Shown: positions 36,527-45,900 of the stretch, in pieces
How the letters are laid out: every line of letters begins with the position of its first letter
Position numbering within the stretch: position 1 is the stretch's first letter
Source: Pedobacter yonginensis
GTDB taxonomy: Bacteria; Bacteroidota; Bacteroidia; Sphingobacteriales; Sphingobacteriaceae
Assembly (NCBI RefSeq): GCF_003173595.1
Contig: NZ_QGNZ01000001.1
Location: 434,001-498,000, forward strand
Length of the DNA: 64,000 nucleotides
Reading direction: 5' to 3'
The notes under the pieces: model-generated
What the model saw: the letters and a program-made list of their open reading frames with translations, nothing else
Database searches by the model: none
Told to the model about the DNA's origin: nothing
Translations under genes and position numbers: made by a program

Positions 36527-39500
36527 TTGAAAAAAACGCCACTCAAACATTTCTTTTTCTGGAGTCGATTTGGTGTTTTTTTGCTAGAAAAGATATCAGA
36601 TACGCAAGTTTCCACATCTCGATTTGGCTGCAATTGTATTTCAGCAATTTTGTTGCTGATTGCCTTAACCTTTGGCTTTGCCAGCAGAACTACGGCCCAA
36701 CAGGTTTCGCCCGTGCTCGCCAATACCCAAGTGAACCCGCCTTACAGCTCCTACCTGAGCGACTATGCAGCATCGGGATCTACCAAGTTGCAGGTGAACC
36801 TGTTCCTAAAAGATTTAACCAAGACCAATTATGCCTGCCGGCTCCGCATCAAGATCGAAGGCTTCGGCATCACCATACAGAGCAAGAACGATTTCAGTGT
36901 ACCCGCCATCCTGTTGAACGGGGGCGAGCTGAGCGTGATCAGCGGAGCAGACCTTGAGCCCTACCTCAATCCACAGAACCTCGTGTTCCAAGGACTGAGC
37001 CAGAGCGAATTTGCCCGTAGCGGGGGCAAGCTGCCCGAGGGCATCTATCGTTTTACGGTAGAGGTGATCGATTATTACCGCAAGAGCCTGGTGTCCAATT
37101 CCGCACTTTCGGTGGTCTCCATATTTCTGGCCTATCCGCCCATCATCAACCAGCCCCTAAACCAGAGCAAGGTTAACCCCTTGGACCCCCAAAATGTCGT
37201 CTTTCAATGGACACCGAGAAGCACCGGCTCCATCAACTCCGCCTACAACATTGCCTATAAGTTCAGGCTGGTGGAGATCGTTCCCGCCAACCGCGACCCG
37301 AACGATGCCATAAGAACCTCCAAGCCACTCTACGAAACCTATACGGACCAGACCGTACTGGTTTATGGACTGACCGAGCCCCCCCTCACGCCCGGCAACA
37401 GTTATGCCGTACAGGTGCAGGCCGTAGAGGCCGAGGGCAGGGACCTCTTTATCAACAATGGCAACAGCGAGGTAGTGAAGTTTACCTATGGCGACAAGTG
37501 CGCCAGCCCCACCAATATCCTCGCCGAACTATCGGGGATGACCTCGATCAGGGTGAGCTGGAATGCCGATCCCCTACAGCAGGCCTTTAGCATCCGCTAC
37601 CGCGAATTGAACAAGCCCGGTGCACAATGGTTCGAGCAGGAGGTGCTTACCCCAAGCTACCTGATCCAAGGACTGCGCTCCTCTACCAAATATGAGTTTC
37701 AGGTAAAGGCGCAATGCAGCTATGGTTATGGCGACTATTCGGAGCTGCAGACCTTCGATGTACCGGATGAGACCCTCTCGAAGGGCGACTTTGTATGCGG
37801 CAAGGTGGAAACGCTTTCTGCAGAGGAAAAGGGCGAGCCCCTTCCCGCATTGTCTAGGAACATGATCTTCTTCGCTGGCAAGTTTCCCGTAGTGGTTACC
37901 GAGGCCAGCGGCTCTAACGGCAAGTTCAGCGGAACGGGAACCGTTGGCGTACCCTTTCTGAACGCCCTGAGCTTCAAGGTGGAGTTCAGGGACATCAGGG
38001 TGAACATCAATCTTAAGCTGACCGATGGAAAAGTGGTCTTTGCGCGTCAAACGCTGGAAGAATCGATCGACCAGGTGATTGCGAGCATCACGGTAAAGCC
38101 AGATGCCGATGGGAACGTGGATGCCGTTTCGGCAAAGGGCCTGCCCACCATAGTAGATGCGGCCATGGTTTGGCCGGGGCCACTGCCGGTTTACGATGCC
38201 AAGGCCAAGACGGTGAAGTTCAGTGCCTCGGTTGATGGGGGTACCCCAAAGGAGATCACCATCAAGCTTAAGGAAGGGCAACCGCCCTTGGTATTCCAGG
38301 ACAAGAACGACGAGACCTTCAGTGTGGACAAGGACGGCGCGGTCAAGCATCTGGGCAAGATCCCGCCCAAAGAACTTTTGGCCGGGGGCAGCAGCACCAG
38401 CTATGCCGTGAACACCGACAAGGCCAGGGTAGATTTCCTTGCGCCCAACCAAAAGTATGGCTTGGATGCCTATCAGCCAGAACTGGGCGGGAATGCGAGT
38501 TACGCCTCCAGCTACCAGACCCTGAGCGATGAGGGCAAGGGCAAGCCCAAATATTACGTATCCCAAAAATCGGTAGAGAGTCAGCAGGCAGAAGAGATAC
38601 AGGCCAAGATCACGATTACCGACAAAAACCTATCGGCCGATAGACTGGAGTTCAAGACCGCTAGTGGCGAGAAACTGAGTGCAACGCAGAAAGACGGTAT
38701 CTATACCATCAACATCATAGGCGCCCTGCCGAACAACGATAAGGAGATTTACGCCTACCACCCCGATGCCGCCAAGGGAGGAGCAAACATCGGCAAGCTG
38801 AACATCAGTGCATTTGGCAAGATCAGCAAGAAGGTGGTCCTGGTACCGGTAAACGGCAATGGAAGATTGCTGAGTGCCTCATCCACACAACAGCGCCTGA
38901 ACAGGATATACAGTCAGGCGGTGGTGGAATGGCAGGTAGAGGTTGCCGAAAGTTTCGATGCCCAGAATACCGCCTTCAATGACTTGGAAACGGCCAACAG
39001 CAATGTGATGAGCGCCTACACCGACGGACAGAAGGCCCTGATCAAAGCCTATCGCCAAAGCCACAAGCTGGAAAATGGCACCTATTACATCTTTCTGGTG
39101 AATAGCCTGAGCGACGGCAGCGCAGGATATATGGTACGTGGCGGACAGGTGGGCTTTGTAGCCACCAGCAAGGGCGACTTGGAACGTACGGTAGCGCATG
39201 AGCTGGGGCACGGAGCCTTCATGCTACAGCACACCTGGGACAATCCCGGTTTTAAGCAGGGCCAAACCCAGAACCTGATGGACTACAATGGCGGCACCGA
39301 GCTTTGGTACAGCCAGTGGAAGTACATGCGCAACCCAGATTTGATTTTTAGACCGTTTGAAGGGGATGATGAGGGGGCTTATGAAACCGATGGACACTAT
39401 TCTACGGTGTACTTGGTTTCACTAATGTTGGGAATGAGTAAAGATAAAGCCAAAGAATTAGCTACAGCTACCGAAGCTCCTGATACAAGAGTTCATAGTT

Positions 39501-40456
39501 CATTGGATTACGACTTGAATCAGACTTGGATTTATCCCATTGTACAACAACAAACACATTCTTTAACAGGCGGTTTTCATGGGGTCGAGGAATTCATAAC
39601 AGCGTTAAAAATTCTATATACCCCCAACGGCAATGTCAAAGAAATAGGAGAGCTTTTGCATAGGTATGGCGATACGTATGCACATACTAAATTCGATAAT
39701 ATCAAACCTAATGATATTGATAGTTATGAATTAAAAGATGCAGACTCCACTGTTGTTAATTTAGCTATTGATAGTTGGAAAGGTAAGGGAGCATTAGGTA
39801 TAGCAAAAAGAGTTGAGCCGTGGATTCAGTACTTCAATTACTACACAAAGAAATACGGTCTACAATTTCTAACAGATGAAAGTTTACAGAAACGACACTT
39901 ACACAATAAAACAATAGAGCAGGTAATGCGTGATGTTTATTTAATAAAACCAACAGATAAATTTAGGATGTATGGTAGAGACTTTTTTACATTTAATCAT
40001 TTTATTTCCGATGGAGGATACCCAGATTTGATTTATATGCGCCCTGATTGGTACTTAAGTTATGTTAAAAATCTATCCTGGATAATTGCTAAAAAATATA
40101 ATCTAGACGAATCAAAGTTAGATTTAAATGTTTTCAATAAAATGATTGATTTTGCAAAATCAGAGAGGGCCTCACTAAAAGGAATAATTGATTATGAAAT
40201 AGCAAAGAAACTCGGTGCTCAAGAAGTTTATATTCCTATTTTTTATGCAAAGTCATATATGTTGATTGCAATGGCTGATGCCAAATGGCTAACAGATTAT
40301 AGTGCTATAGCAAAAAAAGCCCTTGCGCTAACTCAAAAATACATATTAATGGACGGAAGAAAAGATGTGGTAGGATCATTAGAAGTTTCGATTAAAATGA
40401 AAAATAATCGGTCAGATTCTTTCAAAACTAATGGATTTAAAATTTCATTTAAATAA
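36527..40456 (+). CDS. TANFOR-domain polymorphic toxin A (metallopeptidase plus PLC/P1-like tip)
   Basis: 1309 residues. Signal peptide at about 33-57 (ILLLIALTFGFASRTTAQ); TANFOR domain about 58-215 (VNPPYSSYLSDYAASGSTKL, IEGFGITIQSKNDF, SGADLEPYL, LPEGIYRFTVEVIDYYRKSLVSNSA); Fn3 units to about 415; a long beta-rich region; then a zincin with HELGH (His891, His895) and NLMDYNGGTELWYSQW. Up to residue about 951 it is nearly identical to the protein at 42913. The last 357 residues are unrelated to that copy and AT-rich. They show DGHYSTVYL (955-963), HSLTGG (His1011) and LHRYGDTYAH (1045-1053), resembling metal-binding all-helical phospholipase C / P1-nuclease-like folds. Start TTG is uncertain: the first dozen codons resemble those of the barrel gene at 41167. 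The likely role is intercellular toxin. Confidence 0.75.
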   Translation: MKKTPLKHFFFWSRFGVFLLEKISDTQVSTSRFGCNCISAILLLIALTFGFASRTTAQQVSPVLANTQVNPPYSSYLSDYAASGSTKLQVNLFLKDLTKTNYACRLRIKIEGFGITIQSKNDFSVPAILLNGGELSVISGADLEPYLNPQNLVFQGLSQSEFARSGGKLPEGIYRFTVEVIDYYRKSLVSNSALSVVSIFLAYPPIINQPLNQSKVNPLDPQNVVFQWTPRSTGSINSAYNIAYKFRLVEIVPANRDPNDAIRTSKPLYETYTDQTVLVYGLTEPPLTPGNSYAVQVQAVEAEGRDLFINNGNSEVVKFTYGDKCASPTNILAELSGMTSIRVSWNADPLQQAFSIRYRELNKPGAQWFEQEVLTPSYLIQGLRSSTKYEFQVKAQCSYGYGDYSELQTFDVPDETLSKGDFVCGKVETLSAEEKGEPLPALSRNMIFFAGKFPVVVTEASGSNGKFSGTGTVGVPFLNALSFKVEFRDIRVNINLKLTDGKVVFARQTLEESIDQVIASITVKPDADGNVDAVSAKGLPTIVDAAMVWPGPLPVYDAKAKTVKFSASVDGGTPKEITIKLKEGQPPLVFQDKNDETFSVDKDGAVKHLGKIPPKELLAGGSSTSYAVNTDKARVDFLAPNQKYGLDAYQPELGGNASYASSYQTLSDEGKGKPKYYVSQKSVESQQAEEIQAKITITDKNLSADRLEFKTASGEKLSATQKDGIYTINIIGALPNNDKEIYAYHPDAAKGGANIGKLNISAFGKISKKVVLVPVNGNGRLLSASSTQQRLNRIYSQAVVEWQVEVAESFDAQNTAFNDLETANSNVMSAYTDGQKALIKAYRQSHKLENGTYYIFLVNSLSDGSAGYMVRGGQVGFVATSKGDLERTVAHELGHGAFMLQHTWDNPGFKQGQTQNLMDYNGGTELWYSQWKYMRNPDLIFRPFEGDDEGAYETDGHYSTVYLVSLMLGMSKDKAKELATATEAPDTRVHSSLDYDLNQTWIYPIVQQQTHSLTGGFHGVEEFITALKILYTPNGNVKEIGELLHRYGDTYAHTKFDNIKPNDIDSYELKDADSTVVNLAIDSWKGKGALGIAKRVEPWIQYFNYYTKKYGLQFLTDESLQKRHLHNKTIEQVMRDVYLIKPTDKFRMYGRDFFTFNHFISDGGYPDLIYMRPDWYLSYVKNLSWIIAKKYNLDESKLDLNVFNKMIDFAKSERASLKGIIDYEIAKKLGAQEVYIPIFYAKSYMLIAMADAKWLTDYSAIAKKALALTQKYILMDGRKDVVGSLEVSIKMKNNRSDSFKTNGFKISFK

Positions 40457-40462
40457 TGCGTA

Positions 40463-40951
40463 ATGGTTGATTTTTTAAGTTGGGAGGACAATCTTAAGGG
40501 TTTAGGTATTGTTTCTCTGATTTACCTGTTGACTTTTTTTGTGAGGAAAGAAACCTTATTGAGAAAGATTTTATTGACCTCGCTAAGAGTGATGATTATA
40601 TTAAGTATTTTGTTTTCAATACATTTTATATATCTGGTATCCCTGTATCCGAGATATACAGGATGTGGTCATTTGTTTGGAATTGTTTTTTCAATGGTCG
40701 AGATTTGTTTAAATCTTACTGTGGTTAGCTTTATAAGTTTGAGGCAAAATAGACACTCCTTTCATAATTGGTTGTTAAAATTGTCGATATTCAATTGTCT
40801 AAGTATATTCTTTCTTTTAATGTGGGGTGCAAATTTTTATTCTTGTAAAGGAATATCTATCTCCGATAAATTTATAATTATTGGCTATTTTGTTTTTAGT
40901 GTGGTTTTGACTGTTTTTCTAATAAAAAAAATACTACCAAAATTGTATTAG
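40463..40951 (+). CDS. Four-to-five-helix membrane protein, candidate immunity to toxin A
   Basis: 162 residues. Hydrophobic segments at about 13-27, 38-58, 70-92, 104-122 and 135-157 indicate an inner-membrane protein; no signal peptide. It begins 6 bases after toxin A and shares its AT-rich composition. In polymorphic toxin loci the gene directly after the toxin is usually its antidote, and a membrane antidote would suit a tip that attacks lipids. No named immunity family recognised. Confidence 0.6.
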   Translation: MVDFLSWEDNLKGLGIVSLIYLLTFFVRKETLLRKILLTSLRVMIILSILFSIHFIYLVSLYPRYTGCGHLFGIVFSMVEICLNLTVVSFISLRQNRHSFHNWLLKLSIFNCLSIFFLLMWGANFYSCKGISISDKFIIIGYFVFSVVLTVFLIKKILPKLY

Positions 40952-40990
40952 TTCCAGTTTAAGATCTTCCATGCTAAAGAACCAATATTG

Positions 40991-41016
40991 AAATTCCTCA
41001 TCGGGGAATTTTGTCT
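40991..41016 (+). terminator. Weak terminator after the toxin A module
   Basis: AAATTCC (40991-40997) / GGAATTT (41005-41011) with a short T-rich tail. Confidence 0.35.
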
Positions 41017-41166
41017 TCATGTTGGGTAAATAATTACTCGATAAAGCAATTATTTGATATGTTCTTTTTATTAAGTTTCTAATATTCAATGTTTTAATAA
41101 TTTATATTTACTTGGCACTGTTATTTTAACCTGTAGTCGTTAGGCTAAATCCCTTTCGTAATACAA

Positions 41167-42912
41167 TTGAAGAAAACGCTGCTCAAACCTATTTTTTTCT
41201 CGATTCTTTACTGTGCCCTTTTGATCCAGGCACCATTATGCCTGTATGCCCAGAAATTCGATGCCATCGGCAAATCGAAGCCATTGACCATTTCGGGTGG
41301 GGTTTCAACCAATCAGATCGCTTATTTTGCATCGGGTATAACCGATCGGAGGTCGCCTTACAATTTTTTCGTTTCCGGTAATTTGAACATCGATCTGTAC
41401 GGATGGAGCGTGCCTTTGGGTTTTACCTATTCCAACCAGAGCAAGGGTGCCTTTCAACAGCCATTCAACCAATATGGTCTTACCCCAACTTATAAATGGA
41501 TTACCGGTCATGTTGGGTACAGCAGCATGTCCTTCTCAAATTATACCATGAGCGGCCATCTGTTCTTGGGGGTTGGCGCCGATCTCGCTCCCTCAGGTCC
41601 TTTCAAGGTGAGCCTGATGTACGGGCGTTTGCAGAAAGAGGTTATCGTGGATGGCGATCTAACCTCCGGCATCGAGCCCGCATACAGGCGGATGGGCTAT
41701 GGGATCAAGGCCTCTTACGCCAAGAACAAGGACAATTTCGACCTGATCATATTCAAGGCCAAAGATAACATCGGCTCGAACCCAAGCATGCCTGTCAATG
41801 GATCGGTAACGCCACAGGACAACCTCGTAGTCGGCTTGAACACCACCAAGGCCCTGTTCAAAAAGATATTGCTGAACGCAGAATTCGCCGCCAGTGCACT
41901 CACCAGAAACCAGACCGCGGCAAGGGACAGTACGGGGAGCAACAAGGTGCCCAATCTGGGCTTTCTCCTAAGATCAAACAGTTCTACGGCCTTCTACACC
42001 GCCTATAAGCTCGGTTTGGCCTATACAGAGAAAAAATACACGGTAGGATTGGGCTACGAGCGCATTGCCCCAGAGTATAAAACCCTGGGTGCCTATTACG
42101 CCGCAAACGATTTTGAGAACATCACGGCGAACGTCACCACGCGCTTGCTCAAAGAAAAACTGAGCTTGGCCGTGAATGCCGGTGTGCAGCATGATGATTT
42201 GCGAAAATCCAAGCAGAGCAGCATGAAACGGTTCGTGGGTGCCCTGAACGCAACCTACCAGGCCAGCAAGAAACTCAATTTCAATGGCAGTTACTCCAAC
42301 TTCCAGTCCTTTGTAAACATACGCTCCAACTTCAACCAGGTAAATGCCTTAACGCCCTATGATAATCTGGATACCCTCAACTACACACAGATTACCCAGA
42401 ACATCAATGTGAGCAGCACCTACTCATTGAGCCAGAGCAAAGAGAAAAACCAGGTGATCACAACAAACGTTTCGTTCATGACCTCTGCCGACAAGCAGGG
42501 TGGTAATGTACAGCAAAGCGGCGGTCAGTTCTACAACATCAACGCAAGTTACAGCCTGGGCCTTGTACCAAAGAACATCTCTTTTACCGCAGGCATCAAC
42601 GCAAACAAGAACAGCGTCGGCGCCATCCGCACCAGCACTTTTGGACCAACAATCGGTATAAACAAAGCCTTTTTCGATAAAAAACTGAGGTCATCATTCA
42701 GCGCCTCCCTAAACAGGAGTTATGCAAATGGCGCAGTAAACAGCAGCATCATCAATTTCAGGCTCACAAACAGCTATGTGGTCAAGAAAAAGCACAATCT
42801 AAACTTAAGCATGGTAGCCTTGAATCGCGCATCGGTAGCTACATCGCAGAGCGCCAGTTCGAAAAGCTTCTCGGAGTTTACCACCACGCTAGGCTATAAT
42901 TATAATTTTTAA
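41167..42912 (+). CDS. Outer-membrane beta-barrel protein preceding toxin B
   Basis: 581 residues from TTG 41167 (MKKTLLKPIFFSILYCALLIQAPLCLYAQ, signal peptide). The mature part is a run of alternating amphipathic strands rich in Gly, Asn, Tyr and Phe, with a terminal aromatic strand TTLGYNYNF, as in outer-membrane barrels. No named family recognised. Its stop TAA is immediately followed by the ATG of toxin B, so they are coupled. It could be the outer-membrane exit or anchor for the toxin. GC content is as high as in the toxin front. Confidence 0.75.
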   Translation: MKKTLLKPIFFSILYCALLIQAPLCLYAQKFDAIGKSKPLTISGGVSTNQIAYFASGITDRRSPYNFFVSGNLNIDLYGWSVPLGFTYSNQSKGAFQQPFNQYGLTPTYKWITGHVGYSSMSFSNYTMSGHLFLGVGADLAPSGPFKVSLMYGRLQKEVIVDGDLTSGIEPAYRRMGYGIKASYAKNKDNFDLIIFKAKDNIGSNPSMPVNGSVTPQDNLVVGLNTTKALFKKILLNAEFAASALTRNQTAARDSTGSNKVPNLGFLLRSNSSTAFYTAYKLGLAYTEKKYTVGLGYERIAPEYKTLGAYYAANDFENITANVTTRLLKEKLSLAVNAGVQHDDLRKSKQSSMKRFVGALNATYQASKKLNFNGSYSNFQSFVNIRSNFNQVNALTPYDNLDTLNYTQITQNINVSSTYSLSQSKEKNQVITTNVSFMTSADKQGGNVQQSGGQFYNINASYSLGLVPKNISFTAGINANKNSVGAIRTSTFGPTIGINKAFFDKKLRSSFSASLNRSYANGAVNSSIINFRLTNSYVVKKKHNLNLSMVALNRASVATSQSASSKSFSEFTTTLGYNYNF

Positions 42913-45900
42913 ATGGAGCAGATGACAAGGATTATGATGGAAAGACATGAATGGAAGCTTGAAGAATTTGGGCTTGATGAACAATCCCACACGATTGGTT
43001 GTAAATCTTCAAAAAGCTCGCTTCGTTCTTTCAGATCTTGGCTATGTTTTTTCAGCCTGATTGCCATAAGCTTTGGCTTTGCCAGCAGAACTACGGCCCA
43101 ACAGGTTTCGCCCGTGCTCGCCAATACCCAGGTGAACCCGCCATACAGTTCCTACCTGAGCGACTATGCAGCATCGGGTTCTACCAAGTTGCAGGTGAAC
43201 CTGTTCCTGAAAGATTTAACCAAGACCAATTATGCCTGCCGCCTCCGCATCAAGATCGAAGGCTTCGGCATCACCATACAGAGCAAGAACGATTTCAGTG
43301 TAGCCGCCATCCTGTTGAACGGTGGCGAGCTGAGCGTGATCAGCGGAGCAGACCTGGAGCCCTACCTCAATCCACAGAACCTCGTGTTCCAAGGACTGAG
43401 CCAGAGCGAATTTGCCCGTAACGGGGGCAAGCTGCCCGAGGGCATCTATCGTTTTACGGTAGAGGTGATCGATTACTACCGGAAGAGTCTGGTCTCCAAT
43501 TCCGCACTTTCGGTGGTCTCCATCTTTTTGGCCTATCCGCCCATCATCAACCAGCCCCTAAACCAGGGCAAGGTTAACCCCTTGGACCCCCAAAATGTCG
43601 TCTTTCAATGGACACCAAGAAGTACCGGCTCCATCAACTCCGCCTACAACATCGCCTACAGGTTCAGGCTAGTAGAAATCGTTCCCGCCAACCGCGACCC
43701 GAACGATGCCATAAGAACCTCCAAGCCCCTTTACGAAACCTATACCGACCAGACCGTACTGGTTTATGGACTGACCGAGCCCGCCCTCACGCCCGGCAAC
43801 AGTTATGCCGTACAGGTGCAGGCGGTAGAGGCCGAGGGCAGGGACCTCTTTATCAACAATGGCAACAGCGAGGTAGTGAAGTTTACCTATGGCGACAAGT
43901 GCGCCAGCCCCACCAATATCCTCGCCGAACTATCGGGGATGACCTCAATCAAGGTGAGCTGGAATGCCGACCCCCTACAGCAGGCCTTTAGCATCCGCTA
44001 CCGCGAATCGAACAAGCCCGGTGCACAATGGTTCGAGCAGGAGGTGTTTACCCCAAGCTACCTGATCCAAGGACTGCGCTCCTCTACCAAATATGAGTTT
44101 CAGGTAAAGGCGCAATGTACCTATGGTTATGGCGACTATTCGGAGCTTCAGACCTTCGATGTACCGGATGAGACCCTCTCGAAGGGCGACTTTGTTTGCG
44201 GCAAGGTGGAAACGCTTTCTGCAGAGGAAAAGGGCGAGGCCCTTCCTGCATTGTTTAGGAACATGATCTTCTTCGCCGGCAAGTTTCCCGTAGTGGTTAC
44301 CGAGGCCAGCGGCTCTAACGGCAAGTTCAGCGGAAAGGGAACCGTTGGCGTACCCTTTCTGAACGCCCTGAGCTTCAAGGTCGAGTTCAAGGACATCAGG
44401 GTGAACATCAAGCTTAAGCTTACCGATGGAAAAGTGGTCTTTGCGCGTCAAACGCTGGAAGAATCGATCGACCAGGTGATTGCGAGCATCACGGTAAAGC
44501 CAGATGCCGATGGGAACGTGGATGCCGTTTCGGCAAAGGGGTTGCCCACCATAGTAGATGCCGCCATGGTATGGCCAGGGCCACTGCCCGTTTACGATGC
44601 CAAGGCCAAGACGGTGAAGTTCAGTGCCTCGGTTGATGGGGGTACCCCAAAGGAGATCACCATCAAACTGAAGGAAGGGCAACCGCCCTTGGTATTCCAG
44701 GACAAGAATAACGAAACCTTCAATGTAGACAAGGACGGCGTGGTTAAGCATCTGGGCAAGATCCCTCCCAAAGAACTTTTGGCCGGGGGCAGCAGCACCA
44801 GCTATGCCGTGAACACCGACAAGGCCAGGGTAGATTTCCTTGCGCCCAACCAAAAGTATGGCTTGGATGCCTATCAGCCAGAACTGGGCGGGAATGCGAG
44901 TTACGCCTCCAGCTACCAGACCCTGAGCGATGAGGGCAAGGGCAAGCCCAAATATTACGTATCCCAAAAATCGGTAGAGAGTCAGCAGGCAGAAGAGATA
45001 CAGGCCAAGATCACGATTACCGACAAAAACCTATCGGCCGATAGACTGGAGTTCAAGACCGCTAGTGGCGAGAAACTGAGTGCAACGCAGAAAGACGGTA
45101 TCTATACCATCAACATCATAGGCGCCCTGCCGAACAACGATAAGGAGATTTACGCCTACCACCCCGATGCCGCCAAGGGAGGGGCAAACATCGGCAAGCT
45201 GAACATCAGTGCGTTTGGCAAGATCAGCAAGAAGGTGGTTCTGATACCGGTAAACGGCAACGAAAGCTCGCTAAGCGCCTCATCCATACAACAGCGCCTG
45301 AACAAGATATACAGTCAGGCGGTGGTAGAATGGCAGGTAGAATTAGCCGATAATTTCGATGCCCAGAATACCGCCTTCGATGACTTGGAAACGGCCAACA
45401 GCAGTGTGATGAGCGCCTACACCAATGGACAGAAGGCCCTGATCAAAGCCTATCGGCAAAGCCACAAGCTGGAAAACGGCACCTATTACATCTTTTTGGT
45501 GAAGAGACTGAGCGACGGCAGCGCAGGATATATGGTACGTGGCGGACAGGTGGGCTTTGTAGCCACCAGCAAGGGCGACCTGGAACGTACGATAGCGCAT
45601 GAGCTGGGGCACGGAGCCTTCATGCTCCAGCACACCTGGGACAATCCCGGTTTTAAGCAAGACCAAACCCAGAACCTGATGGACTACAATGGCGGCACCG
45701 AACTTTGGTACAGCCAGTGGAAGTACATGCGCAACCCAGATTTGATTTTTAGGCCTTTTGAAGGGGACGATGAGGGGGCGGGGGCGAGTAGTGCAATGGC
45801 CGTACAGGATTTATTTTTACCATATGCATCTACAGATACCATAACATTGTCGTCGGGCGCTAAAGTAATCTTTAAAGATGGAGTAATTTGGAAGAAGTCA

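Noticed and set aside
37574..38566. 330-residue minus-strand open frame, repeated at 43975-44967
   Set aside because: Both lie antisense to the shared toxin front and persist because the GC-rich host sequence is duplicated. The translation has no domain or signal and is read as a shadow.
41100..41130. Sigma-54 type promoter (TGGCAC...) before the barrel gene
   Set aside because: The -24-like TGGCAC is present but the expected TTGC at -12 is replaced by T-rich sequence; too weak to claim.
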